From Ananas comosus (taxonomy: Eukaryota > Streptophyta > Magnoliopsida > Poales > Bromeliaceae): DNA of 64,000 nucleotides. The notes beneath the pieces were generated by a model. The model was not told where the DNA came from and did not search any database. It was given only the letters and a program-made list of their open reading frames with translations. The stretch spans positions 258,432 to 322,431 of the forward strand of contig NC_033627.1 of NCBI RefSeq assembly GCF_001540865.1. The letters are read 5' to 3'. This document shows, in pieces, positions 11,737 through 23,707 of the stretch (position 1 is the first letter of the stretch; every line of letters starts with the position of its first letter). The position numbers and the translations under genes are program-made.

Positions 11737-12242
11737 GCCCCCGTTTGGTTCGGGGTTAAGAAAAAGTAGCTATTCCAGAAATAGGGTTAAGTTCAGGGTT
11801 AAAATGGTGTTAAAATTTTTTTGTGTTTGGTGGAGGTTGGAGTTAGTCTAGGATAGTGAAAAAAAGTGTTTGGTTGGAGTAGGTGGGATAAGAAGATAAT
11901 GATTGATAAAGAAGAAAAAGGTGAGAGCTCGAGATGCGTGCGGGGTTAAAGTTGGGAGGGGGAGTGGGGTTAATGATTGATAAAGAAGAAAAAGGTGAGG
12001 GCTCGGGATGCGTGCGGGGTTAAAGTTGGGAGGGGGAGTGGGGTTAATGATTGATAAAGAAGAAAAAGGTGAGGGCTCGGGATGCGTGCGGGGTTAAAGT
12101 TGGGAGGGGGAGTGGGGTTAGTAAACCCCACTAATCCGATTTGGGGTGGGGTTTACTAACCCCACCCCAAAAGAGTGGTGTTTGGGTATAAATTGGGGGT
12201 TAAGGAATTATTTCACCCCTTAATCCCCAACCAAACGGTGGC
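11737..12242. mobile_element. Tourist-like (PIF/Harbinger) MITE, 506 bp, TSD TTA
   Basis: The ends are GCCCCCGTTTGGTT on the left and AACCAAACGGTGGC on the right, inverted with one mismatch. TTA lies immediately outside each end (11734-11736 and 12243-12245). Both the TTA duplication and the GTTTGGTT ends are typical of Tourist-like MITEs. The interior carries a 74-bp tandem repeat, and the right half has an inverted repeat around GGGGTTAGTAAACCCC. It has no coding capacity. Confidence 0.85.
11898..12119. repeat. 74-bp minisatellite, three copies, inside a MITE
   Basis: Copies start at 11898, 11972 and 12046 with the word AATGATTGATAAAGAAGAAA. The period is 74 in both steps. The second and third copies appear identical, while the first differs at two positions (GAGAGCTCGAG instead of GAGGGCTCGGG). 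Confidence 0.9.
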
Positions 12243-12245
12243 TTA

Positions 12246-13695
12246 AAATATTATAGGTTTATATTCAACGGATTAAATTTTAAAATCATTGAAAGGTTTA
12301 AGAGTAGAAAGATCGCTCTTATTAAATTATAGTATAGTCACCTGCCAATCATGCCATCACAACCTATCTACAAAATTATTTCTTTAACCCAAAAAAATAA
12401 AAAAATAAAAAAAAAAAATAATAATAAAAAAAAAAACCACAACCAAAGGCGGTGGGGCATTTCAGTGTTTAATTGAGATTTGAGACTTGAGAGGGAAGAG
12501 AAATTACTGTGCAGCAAAGAGGACAAAAAAAAGGCCACACTAGACTAGTACGGATAAGGGTGGGTGATGGTGGCAGTGACCGCTTTGCTGGTCACACGTG
12601 CGGCTGCTCAGCGTCAGTTTGCTCGCCCACCCCCACGAGGACCGAAAAGATTCATCAAATATTAATATAATATAAATATACTTTTTAATAAAATTATAAA
12701 ATATATATACTAAACGAAGCCTCAAGACACCTTTTGGATACCCTTAAAAATATAACTTAAAAATATAACAGAGTTAAATTATGCTACATTTGGTAGAAAA
12801 CTTATTCTATAAAGTGTTTGGGAAAAAAAAAAAACCATAATTTTTGAAGTATAGTTAAACTATACTCTAAAAAGTAGAGTAAAATTATAATCCACTCTAA
12901 CCAAAGAAAAAAAATTCCACCATTCTTGAGCAAAAATGCCTAAGTACTAACTTTTAAATTTTAAATTTTAAATTTTATTGAAATTTGAAAATTGAAATTT
13001 TAAATTTTAACTTTTAATTTTAAAATTTAGAAAAATTTCGTGAAATTGCACAATACGCAGCCAAGCAGTTTAAAAATTGAATCCATGGAATTTTTTTAGA
13101 GTTATAGAATTTTCTATTTCATTTAGACCAAAACCATAATTCATAAATTTCGTAGAAATTTTTTTACTGTACATCCAAACAGGCCTAGAGGTTAATTCCA
13201 TAGAAATTTTTACTGTGCATCCAAAATTGAATCCTTTTGTTAATAAAAGGATGGCGCTAGTTTGATAGGACCTAGAGGTTACTTACAAATTATTATAAAT
13301 GATGCTTAATTTTTTTTATTTATATTACATAAAAAAAAATGGTCCGAAAGTGAAGAATTTTTTGTAAGAACACGTCTAAGAGAACCGAAAAATGCTACTA
13401 AAAAAGCTTTCAATATTAATTCATGTGTACAGTCCAAATTACCATAGTTGATTTGCACAAACAATCAAAAAGCATCTTATGGAATCAGCGATAGATAATA
13501 TTATACGAATAATTTTTCTAACCACAAGAGACATCATCCTTGCTACATAAATAAGTGTCTGGCATGCACCTACGTGAATAAAACAGAGGAGTTATTTCCT
13601 CGATAAGGGAATATTAATTACCTGTGAGCCCAACTCCCTATGCTTTTGTGATATCGTTACTGTAACTTACTTGTCCCATAGAGAAATTAATTCCC

Positions 13696-13734
<39 letters not shown>

Positions 13735-13800
13735 TGTGTGGGCTGGTATGCTTCTAGAAGCACGGAGCCCTCCGTGCTTCCATAAACATCCTAGCCGCAC

Positions 13801-13831
<31 letters not shown>

Positions 13832-15956
13832 CCACTTTATTTTTGAAATATTTTATTATGAGCAACTACAGTTAATTTGTTATTCGAGATGTTATATAGA
13901 AAGAGAGGAATTTAAGCCTTTGAGTATATATTCGAGATGTTGCATGTAATGTTCTCCTAGTCATACAAGAGAAACGCTACAGATGCAACCAACCCAACAC
14001 GGATTTATTAATTTGGTGACGATTTCACCAAAACCTGATTCCGTATCTCCAAACGATCAGACACTATAATACAATAGATGAATGACACTCACCAGCCTCA
14101 AATAAATGTGACTGAAGCAAACAAAAGTGCTTAGACTACTGAATTTCTAAGCAGTTAAAATCAACGGGAGCTCGATTCAAAGGCGAAGCATACCTGACGA
14201 CGTCCGTGAAAACATGGACCCCGAGCCAAATTTCCAGAATTAGATCTAATATGGGTCAACTGGATCAAGTTAGAGGAGCTGATAGACCCGGATCTAACCC
14301 GACCAACTTGAATCTCCATCATTCAACTCACCTGATAGGGCACACATGGATTACCCTGTTAGATATATATTGACATAAATCTCAACGACAGCTTATTAAC
14401 CATGTGACAAAGGAGATATTAGATTGGTGCAGAGATCTGCTTTATTAGTTCCAATTGAAGCCACAGAAGGCTCGATAATAGGTAAGTTCAATTTAGTAGA
14501 CACCGAAAAGTTGTAACAGTAAACTAATATTAATTAATAATAATAATTGGCTATCAGAAGCGAGAAAAAAAAAAAAGAAAGGAAAAGACATAAGTTTCTC
14601 ATCCAACTTTATTTATCCCAATTTATTTCTCTATTCCAAGCAGCAGTTTCATGGTTGATTAATTCTTACGCAGTAATGTTAGAGCATCAACTATAAGAAA
14701 AGATAAATTTGCAAATATTGCTGTTATAAAAGTACATGTGACACTCGTAAGATTTGAAATAGCCTTATATATAAAAGATATAATAGGACTAAAACTTTTA
14801 ATCTGGCTATAGTCTTTTGGGTGTTGGTTAGGTCCAAAAGGCTAAAGGAGTTAAGTGTGTTAGAGCTAGAGTAGCTTTAGGATGAGTGATGTCCCCCTGG
14901 GAAGCGGCGCCTCGGAGTACAACTTTGAGAACTCTTTGCAAATCAAAGCTTATATAGTTTTCATCCATGGCAATTTCAATAATCTTAAAATATAGCTAGG
15001 CGCATCTGCCCTTTTTTTCTTCTATTTGTTCGATAAAGCAAAACTTAGATGCCAAATTCTGCAACTTCTCAAGAATCAACAGGTAACAAGAAATAATCAC
15101 ATGAAAGTGCGCACTTTTTTGTTTTCAAACAAGGAATCTAAATTTAGAATGCATTGCCCAATCAAAGAAGAGGAACTAAAATTGCAGGTACGCAACTTCA
15201 TAAAAAGGCGAAACTACAGCATGTTAAACATTGTGATGCTTCCAACCAACATGTTGCCAGAAGATCCTAAAGCCAGTTTGGCTCCACCGTAATCCTTCAC
15301 ACGCCCCACCCATGTGTTTTAGGTCCCAACAGTGTCCCTTTGATTGTCTACTCTTGCTCCTTACTAAACTCAAGGTTATATATATATTTTCTTTTATTCT
15401 TCTTTAATCCTCCAACTTTCACTCTTTCCCTGATAGTACTGGGGTCACTCTTGATTAAAAGCTGAGCTTGAATCATGTGATCTCATGTCCCAAAAAAGGT
15501 TGGTTGGGGAGCCTGAGTGGGTGGGGCACCATGGGAGGCCAAAAGGGGGGATATTATGCCCCTTACATCAAGCTCTTTTGGAATCAACTGTCAAGCTCAT
15601 ATGATTTATAGGTTTTGGTTCGAGATTGGCTAATCCTGAGCCGATGGTTACTCATTCTTCTCCTATCTTACATAAAGAATCCGAGGTCTTGGGATGACGA
15701 TTTTTATACATACGTAGGAGTAGAAAGAATACTAACGACCAAGTAATCACAATATCATCCAGCTCCTTATAATCCAAGCCAAATCAAATTCTTTTGTCGA
15801 CCAGAAAAGAAAACTTTCCTTATACATTAGATGTACCAGTTTCTTTCCCTTAAAGCGCGAAATATTTTAGGAGGAATCAAAAAGGTATGGCCGACGGAAT
15901 TCTATTGTTAGTTTTCTCGGGGCCTATTAATGTAGTAGTAGCCTAATGCATTCCAA
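12246..15956. other. Gene-free stretch
   Basis: No supported gene. About 12716-13200 has a possible unclassified element: ACTGTACATCCAAACAGGCC near 13168-13187 looks like a transposon end, but no convincing left end or duplication was found. A (TA)n and (GA)n run lies at about 13698-13732. An 88-codon open frame at 15026-15292 resembles nothing I know. Confidence 0.4.
13739..13800. mobile_element. 62-bp palindromic remnant of the TA-flanked foldback family
   Basis: The arms TTCTAGAAGCACGGAG and CTCCGTGCTTCCATAA are inverted and lie between GA and TA repeats. The ends (GGGCTGGTATGCTT and AACATCCTAGCCGCAC) match both ends of the large foldback element at 48306-48854, so this looks like an internally deleted version. 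Confidence 0.55.
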
Positions 15957-15999
15957 TCACATGAGCCATGTGAAACCCACGGCTGAAGCAAAATGACAC

Positions 16000-16446
16000 T
16001 GAAACAACACATTGTTTTCTTTCAAAGAAAGGGGCCACATTGTAAGTCCAAAATCAGCAATTCTGAGGCTAATTATAAAACAACTGTGAAAAGCGGCCAC
16101 ATTCAAAGAAAGGGGCCACATTGTAAGTCCAAAATCAGCAATTCTGACCTTAGTTGCGGCCACTTGGTGGTTGGTTTGGCGCGATAGAAATAATGTCATC
16201 TTCAGAAATCTACCCACCGATGTTTCTCGAACAACTAGTCTTATTGGTGTGTTGGCAAAAGAGTGGGCCGAGTCCTGTAGAGCTGGGTGACGTCTGACGT
16301 CTGATCTGATTCTCTTTCTTTTTCGTATTTTTTCTTCTGTTTTTTCGCTTCTTCTTCGGAGGTCCTGGCTGCCTCACTCTATGTAGCTAATTTCATTTTC
16401 TTAATGAATGAAGCAGGTAGCGTGCTACCTTTTTCTCAAAAAAAAA
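16000..16446 (+). mobile_element. 3' end of a LINE (non-LTR retrotransposon)
   Basis: From about 16157 a frame reads TWWLVWRDRNNVIFRNLPTD and continues to a stop near 16290. WW-x-x-W-x-x-RN-x-x-IF is the hallmark of the extreme C-terminus of plant LINE reverse transcriptase ORF2. A 3' untranslated part follows, ending AATGAATGAAGCAGGTAGCG then TGCTACC and poly(A) to 16446. The part at 16020-16145 holds a direct duplication of AAAGAAAGGGGCCACATTGT (starts near 16023 and 16105), so the copy is 5'-truncated and rearranged. It is not functional. Confidence 0.7.
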
Positions 16447-16449
16447 TTA

Positions 16450-17690
16450 TAAAACAAGAATCAGGGGAGGGTAGTACTAACTACCCACGTTATCTCTTGT
16501 GATCAAACAAAAGTCCTAGTACATCATAAAAAAATTTTCGTACCTAAGAATCCCTAAATTTCGGTAGAAGTTGGACCGATCTCCAGGGCCAAGCTAGCAC
16601 TTCACCTGCTCACTTGTCCTCATTCATCTTACCACATATGATCAATTCTTAGCATCATCTAAACTAAAACAGCAAAATGTTCCATGAATCGCTCAGAAGT
16701 CAAACTTTGGCCTCGATCCCGGGATATGTTCCTTTCTTCAAAATATTCTGTAATTTATTCTAAAATGTCCAAGAGAAAAACCTAACCCGTCATTGTAGGG
16801 ATAGAAGGAAATAAGGCCGCAGTTTCTGCTTGTTGTTTGAATTTGACGCTTCTTTCAGAAATTAGACTCATCACTGCACTGCACAATTCCTAATGCTATA
16901 ATTGTAGACTAGTTGGACAGCTATTAATCACACAAAATTAGAATGCCACGGAACAAACAAACAAACAACCCTACTCTACCCCGAAATAGAGGAAGAAAAT
17001 TGACCCCTGTAAACACAATCTACCAGTAATTCAAGAGCAGTTGATGAAATATATAGGTGTTAGACTCTAATATATTTTTCAGAAATTGTCCGGGCCTTGT
17101 CAATTCAATCCGACCGAGAACTATCAGTAATTATTAGGTAAAATCATGTCGAATCACAAACAGTGTTATTATCCAATCAATTTGTAGATTCAACGATAGA
17201 TAGATAATACGTTGTCGCGTAAAAAAAACTGCAGATCATGATGATACACCTATTCTAATGGAAGCCCTAAGTTGATGAATTATGCCGAGTAAAATATATG
17301 GTCTAATAAATGTAGGTAACAACATTGCAAGCATCCACAACTCACTAACACGAGCTCGTTAACACAATCATCGGAAACATTCGAGGGTTTCGGGTATCAG
17401 CGATTAAGAACAAGCATAAAATAGAGAATAAATTTACCAAATTTTGAGAGAACGAAGATGGGCATTCGAGAAGAAAAAGAATCGCAGGATAAATTCAGAA
17501 GGGAAAAAATAATAAAATAAAACGTTTAGGACCTTCGTTTTCGGAGTGAGAGGAGGGATCTTAGTAGACGACGGAGAACGAGACTTCCGTGAGAAGGTGG
17601 AGGTGCGGAGGGTCGGGACGTTTCCCTCGTTTATTTCCCGGCAGCTCTCATAAGTCGGCGGCGAAGCATCCGAAATTTTCTGCTTGTCGG
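16450..17690. other. Gene-free stretch
   Basis: No coding region or RNA gene was recognised. The sequence has moderate complexity, with no obvious element ends. Confidence 0.35.
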
Positions 17691-17694
17691 GAAT

Positions 17695-18840
17695 ACGGCA
17701 ACGATGCACTCACGTCTGCCGACTTTTTAGTTTCTGTGGCAAGTCGGTGACGAATCGCTATTATGTGGCCGATATGCGGCATCTGCGTTTCCAAAGTCGG
17801 CGGTGGAACCCGTTGCCTTGCAGAGATTTCTTTTTTTGGTAGATTTTGATAATAACTCTATATTGCAAACACTTGATGTGATTTTCTGTGTTTTGTGAGA
17901 TTGGTGGCTTCATCCTGAAGACTTTTCTGGATTAATGGAGCATAAAATGTTTCCGGAATTCAAGAACGGTGAATTTTAATTTTTTTAAAGTCATTATTAT
18001 TTTTTTTATCGTCTATTTTGATGGAAGTTCACTTGTTGAAAGTAAGAGCCTATCTCTTTGTTTTTGTTGATTAGTGAAATTCAGTTATAGTATAAATAAC
18101 TTTTTAGCACTTTCAGTATTTATTTTATCACCAATCAATTTATTCTAACATTTTTAGAAAATTTTGGATAAACTTTAGAGAAGCAATGTTACCTGTACAC
18201 TTGTAAAATTAAACTAGCTTTTCAGAGTTTATGATTTATTTACTTATCTTATAATTAAAAATATTTTAAATACCAAAAAAGTTCAAAAGAGTTATCTAAA
18301 CTCTAGAATCATCATCATGTGCAAGGTTTATACTTTATAATCATATAATGGAATGTGTAGAAAAAAAGGCATAGTAATCGGTGCATATTATTTGGTAATG
18401 AGACAACGCTGTGTTAATCTGCAGCATTTACATTTTTGAAGTTGGCGGCGAAACCCGTTGTCTTGCTAAACTTTATTTTCCTTCTTTTATTGTAGAGTTC
18501 GTTAGCAACACTACCTTGCGAACACTAGATGAAATTTTTATGCTTAGTTAGATTGATTATTGTTGGTTTTATTATGGCTTATCTAGATTGACGAAACATA
18601 GATGTAGGCAGAACTCAAGTACAGTAAATTTTTTTAAAAAATTTTAAAAAAAGTCTTTGTCTTTTATGGAAGTCCACGAGGTCCAGAGTAAGATGCAATC
18701 TTTTTATTATTTATTAGTAAAATTTCTTAAGATCTCTGAAAACATTTATTAGAAACTGGCGCATAGAAACCGGTGAACAGTAATCGGCAACGAGACTGTC
18801 TAAAGCGCCGACTTAAGCTCCTAATGAGAATTGGCGACGG
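17695..18840. repeat. Diverged direct repeats upstream of cytochrome b5
   Basis: A segment of about 290 bp at 17795-18085 recurs at about 18435-18725. Matching anchors include AAGTCGGCGGTGGAACCCGT versus AAGTTGGCGGCGAAACCCGT, GAACACTAGATGAAATTTTT versus CAAACACTTGATGTGATTTT, and GATGGAAGTTCAC versus TATGGAAGTCCAC. Flanking words (GTAATCGG, GCCGACTT) recur again near 18780-18812, suggesting a third partial unit. The repeats end just before the 5' leader of the b5 gene. No coding potential is seen. Confidence 0.6.
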
Positions 18841-19089
18841 AGTGGGAGGATCGGACGGTCAATGTCAAGCGGCCGCTGTTCCGTGGTCGTAGGATCAGAC
18901 GGCCATTATGGCTTCTCTTCCGTGGGGAGGAAGTCAAGCGCGCCACCACCAACTACCGCTGCCTCCGTCTTCGACTGGCGATCGAAGAACCCAAAAAGAG
19001 AGGAAGCGAGAAAAGGGAGGAGGAGATCTAAAAAGAAAAAAGAAAAAAAAAAAAAGGGGAAAAAAAAAGCACTTGCAAGGAAAGAGAAA

Positions 19090-21245
19090 ATGCCGACCAT
19101 CACGAAGCTATATAGCATGGAAGAGGTGTCGAAGCACAACACCAACGACGATTGTTGGATCGTCGTCAACGGCAACGTATTATTGCTTTTGCTCTCCCCC
19201 TCCCTCTCTCTCTCTTTCTGTGTATGTGGTGTGTTCAGCTGTTCATCCTTATGTGAGCGCTATTTTTTTTTCTTTTTTTTTTGTTTGATTTAATGGTTGT
19301 TAAACGATAGGTTCTGAACTGTGCGCATCTACGTTTCATTCGATCGTTTCTATACGCTTTGATCCTTCCTTGAGTCCGTGTTGATCAGCTCCGAGGAAGA
19401 ATCGCTCCATTGGGTTATCTAGGGTTTTTACGGAAAGTAGTTTTTTTTTTAAAAAAAAAAAAACCTCATTTTGTTTGAGAGTCGGAATTGGAGGGTTTTA
19501 AGCTTCAATTTTGGTGTTATGGTCGAATTTGAAGGGAATTTTAAAACTTTGTGATGCAATTTGACAAATTAAGCTTTTGTTTTATCTGCCTTAATGTTAA
19601 GCTTTCATCCGAAGAAAGAGTTGGAATAGTTGGAATGATAGGGCAGTGAAAGATATTACAATCTGCTAAAAGTTACAGCAAGGGTAAGCTAGGAAATTTG
19701 TGTGATCTGCCTTTTCTCACTACCACTCCAATATGCAGTTGTTGCCCTTGTTCGTTCTAAGTGTTGGTAAAAGTACAAATTTTTTCCTATTATCTATTAG
19801 AAATTTAGAATAGTTGTACTAGTTGCTAAATCAGTGCTAAAATGGCGATTTGTAACTGTAATGAGTTTATTGTGATTCATGATCCGATTTATAAATGTTA
19901 CAGAAACCTCTGCTTTAGTGCACCTCGAGTTCTAGAAATCCCTTTTTCCTTGGGAGAGGTCTAGATCTATTGGGGCATGTCTAAGATTTCTGGAGCTCTT
20001 ATCATTAGAAGCGTGTTCCAAATTTGTTAGCTTTCGCCCTCAATTGGCTACGATATTTCTGTTCATTGTATAGTCACATGCAATTAACACAAGTGGAAAG
20101 ACTTTTCTGCGAATAAGATACCTGTGCATATACTAGTTATAGAAGGAAATGATGCATGCAAGGTAAGCCGATTAGCTATTCTTAAAGAATAAGTTCAAGG
20201 GTGACTGGTTTTGTGTCAAAGAGTTCTGAAACCAAGCAGACACTCAAGTTTGAAACAACACCGTTTTTCTTTCTTTTCTATGAAATGAGATGGTGCTGCT
20301 AAGATTCACATCAGTGTGATTAGTTTAAATCTTTTAATTAGCTGGTTTGAACTTCCAAGCATGTTTAAAAGGATTGGATCGGATATTTTGCATACCAGGA
20401 TAAAATTTTATTGTGAAAACTTATAATGGTGTAATAGCCTATCTGTGATAGAATTTTGTTGTATAAACTGCTGACAAGGTCAGAGACAGAATGTTCTATG
20501 AGGTACATAATTTATATCTACTTAAACAACTTTTTAATGCATGTGCATTTGCGTATATATTTCTGCTGGAACACTTTTTTTTTTTTTTTTTTTTTTNTTA
20601 CTGCCGGACTACAAATGTTTATCCATGCTTGCTATCATTCATTCTTTTGGACCGTAGTGGTAGCTGCTTTGATAAGCATGTCACTGAAAATTTGTTTAGA
20701 AGAGCCCGAATGTTCAAATCTTGGTTGGAGATTTACTATGATCCTCAGAATTGTGTCCCTGTTATTAATGGCAGGTTTATGATGTGACAATGTACTTGGA
20801 TGAGCATCCTGGAGGCGATGATGTTTTGCTCGCAGCAACTGGTATTTGTTTCCTTAATCCCTCAATTTTCTTTTCGTATCCCCGTTAAATTAACTAGCTT
20901 TCTTTTACCGCCGCTTATCCTATACTTGGCACGGTAGTGGTTCTGTTTTATTGGTCTAATTCGTGAGCATATTATTCTGTAGGAAAGGATGCAACTGAAG
21001 ATTTCGAAGATGCCGGGCATAGTAAAACTGCTAGAGATCTCATGCAGGAGTATTTCATAGGGGAGTTAGACACCACCACTCTTATCTCAACTCCCATTGC
21101 AGAGCTCGAGATTTTCCAGAAAGACAAATCATCATCAGATTTCTCCTCCAAGCTAATGAGCAAGGCAGTGCAATACTGGGCCTTCCCTGCAGCCATTATT
21201 GGGATCTCTGTTGTTGCGGCCATTTTGTGCACGCGTAAGAAGTAG
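19090..21245 (+). CDS. CB5: Cytochrome b5, ER tail-anchored (138 aa, 3 exons)
   Basis: Exons are 19090-19176, 20775-20841 and 20983-21245, with GT-AG introns, total 417 nt. The protein begins [20 protein letters not shown], a typical plant b5 N-terminus. The haem ligands are H40 in DEHPGGDD and H64 in EDAGHSK. Residues 113-134 form the hydrophobic C-terminal anchor ([17 protein letters not shown]), followed by the short basic tail CTRKK, which suits ER insertion. Cytochrome b5 carries electrons from NADH- or NADPH-dependent reductases to desaturases, hydroxylases and some P450s. The 138-residue length is usual for plant b5. The gene is tail-to-tail with the B12D-like gene, with 197 bases between stop codons. 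Intron 1 is long (about 1.6 kb) and contains a poly-T tract with one unresolved base at 20597. The leader before the ATG is very A-rich. Confidence 0.96.
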
Positions 21246-21442
21246 AATAATTGGTTTGGTCAAAGATAAATACATACACAATTTTGTTTTCTTTATTTTA
21301 TATCAGATTACATTATTCAAAAAACAAATTCTGAATCTAACATTGAATTTAAATGGGACTCTGAGATGGGGAGGCAGAACTGGCGAACACGATATTATTA
21401 AAACTGCTGCCATAAATTTATCTTTTCATGGCTGTATGCCGA

Positions 21443-22201
21443 TTATTTTTCACTGCTGGAGAAGAAGCTGTTGAGTGCCGGCATCACCTCCGGGCGTCGG
21501 CTGCTGAGGAATTTGCGCAAGCTGTGTTGGCTGTACTTTTCGCCTTCTTCGGCGTTGTCAGGGACTGCGGTGGTGCGATTTGTCTTGTTGATCCTGCGAG
21601 ATCGAAAGGTTAGTTTTTTTTTTTTGTTAGCACGGCCCTTAAGTGGAAAATATTTTATTAACAGATTTTCTGCTCGCCATGTCTGCTAAACCCGATCTGA
21701 GATATTCATGTGCTGTGTCCTTCATCTTTTTGATGGTTTGGAATTTGCTAGTATAACTAGTCTGGGGGAAATTATTGTGGCCTTTCTGATTTTGGTAAAA
21801 ATGTCTATACGACCTATGGTTACAGTTATAATTCTATAAGATGGTTTTGTGAACTATGTATGACGATATATGCCCGTATGTGTGTACGACATTGAAATTA
21901 TGTGAGCACACAACTCTCATGGCTTACAACAACATGGAATTAGGAACCACAGAGGTAGATCTTGCCTGACGTCGGGGTTGAGGATGATGTTTCTTGTGAG
22001 CTGGAACACGCACATGCCCGTCACGAACGTCATCGCAGCCATTAGAGGGTACACCTGTAGTATCGATCACATGCATGCACGCACGTAAGAACAGAAAAAT
22101 GATCGTCGGCGACATCTTTGATCATCGGTCAGCCGTTTTTGTGTGTAGCAGGGCAAGAGAAGAAACAGGTTTCTTACCTCGGGCTTCGCCCAACGAGCCA
22201 T
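21443..22201 (-). CDS. B12D/MLRQ-like small mitochondrial protein (87 aa, 3 exons)
   Basis: The minus-strand exons are 22178-22201, 21966-22054 and 21443-21593, total 264 nt in frame. Exon 1 encodes MARWAKPE. Exon 2 encodes VYPLMAAMTFVTGMCVFQLT and RNIILNPDV, a single membrane segment that matches the B12D family (related to NDUFA4/MLRQ). Exon 3 encodes the soluble tail with EEGEKYSQHSLRKFL and RRPEVMPALNSFF, the family's C-terminal pattern. The intron between exons 2 and 3 has the donor AG|GCAAGA, a GC-AG intron; the first intron is GT-AG. B12D proteins are mitochondrial, and rice members are linked to seed germination and flooding responses. No single long open frame shows this gene; it emerges only after splicing. 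The exact biochemical role in the family is unsettled. Confidence 0.9.
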
Positions 22202-23300
22202 TGATTAGGAAATTAAGCCTGCCTTGATATGAATGTCTTAGTACGGTACTGTGTATTGCACCTATACCGGCACGTAAATGACTGCATGAGAGAATATATA
22301 TAGATATATAAGGAGAGGGCAGAGGTGATAAGGTTCGAGAAAGTTTGATGCTTCAAATTCCTGGAATGCAAGTTGGGTAGGTTTCTGTGGGCGGGATAAG
22401 ACTAATCTTTGAATCTTATAGCAGGTTCGATTCAAAAACCATGAACTCCGCCTCCTGTTTTATTACATTAAAATCATTGTTAAATTCGGGTCATAATATT
22501 GTAGAGTTTAATTCGCCACCTCTTTCTTAGTTAGCTCGACGAGTACTCTCCTCCAGAAGGGAACTGATTCGTATGCTCTTCGCCTGAGTTTTTGCATAAA
22601 CAAACGTCTCCTTATGTAATTAGAAATATGTGCGATATGTGCGAGTTAGAACATCAGGGAGACAATAATAATTTCAGATTAAGAAGGCGACGTTGTCAGT
22701 TAAAAGTTGGGCTCAGAGATCAGATGGATATGCGGGTCTAGCTCGGCCCCAATCTGATCCAAACTTTTAAAAACGAAATAGGGCTTGGCCTGGACCCAGC
22801 CCAGTTTGAGTCTTCCTTTCTTGCAGCGAGATGGGGAGTAGATTGAATGATAATTAATAATTAGATAGAATGATAATTAATAATAATTCGACCACAAAAT
22901 TAAATTAAAATCAATGAAATATCATTGATTAGAATGTGTTGTTGAGTGACGTGGCGGACCTCATCAAGTCAAGGCAATAATACCTGGTTGAGTTGTCGCG
23001 TGCGTGTCCCAGAGGAGGAATTCTACACTGTCACACTTGCACCACGTCATCAATAACAAGCCAATCATATTTCTTCTTTTCAAACAAAAGTACAATAAAA
23101 ATACTTTTTTACAATCATGATGGGACATATATTTTTAAAAGGATTAATTTGATTAGTTTGTTACGCCACGTCATTAATATATCCGTTGCATTTTAGAATT
23201 TTTCGTCCCAGAGCACCTCTCCTCTTTATTAATTAAATTAATTAAACTATTATGTTACAACAACAACAAAAAAAAAAAAAAAAAAAAGGGAAAAAGGGAA
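22202..23300. other. Intergenic region between divergently oriented B12D-like and carrier genes
   Basis: It holds the presumed promoters of both neighbours. TATATATAGATATATAAGG at about 22293-22311 could serve the B12D-like gene. The duplicated word AGATAGAATGATAATTAATA occurs near 22861. A dispersed repeat related to 40067-40234 spans about 23028-23207. A poly(A) tract lies near 23266-23320. Confidence 0.35.
23028..23207. repeat. Dispersed repeat, copy 1 of 2 (other at 40067-40234)
   Basis: About 180 bp shares ordered words with 40067-40234: TGTCACACTT, CATCAATAAC, AAGTACAATAAAAATA versus AAGTATAATAAAAATA, and ACAATCATGATGG. It is likely a MITE or an old transposon fragment; the termini are not defined. 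Confidence 0.5.
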
Positions 23301-23529
23301 AAAAAAAAAGAAAATAAAAAGCGGTCCAATTAGCTTGCTAGAACTCCATTTCTTCGGGCTCAAGCCAAGTCAAAGGCGAACGAACCCGTCTTCGGCGACG
23401 ACGACGACGACGAGGAGCGAGGGGGAGGAAGGACGAAGAAGAGTCGGCGTTCACCCCCCGCCCCTTGTATCCTCATCTCTCTCTCTCTCTCTCTCGATAG
23501 TCGACACGACGCTTGTGGGATTCATAGGG

Positions 23530-23659
23530 ATGATGGAGTCGCGGGAGGTGCCGCGTCCCAAAGTTCCCTCCTTGGACCAAACCGATATCAACTGGGACAA
23601 GTATGTCATTATCTCCTTTCTAGGGCTTCTTCTCGTTTTCCTCCTCTTCCTTCAATTTC

Positions 23660-23707
<48 letters not shown>

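Noticed and set aside
15026..15292. 88-codon plus-strand open frame
   Set aside because: The composition is ordinary but no domain is recognised and no neighbouring exons fit; not enough to call a gene.
18862..19293. Several frames overlapping the cytochrome b5 leader and first exon
   Set aside because: They are out of frame with, or extend beyond, the real exon 1 and contain poly-Lys from the A-rich leader.
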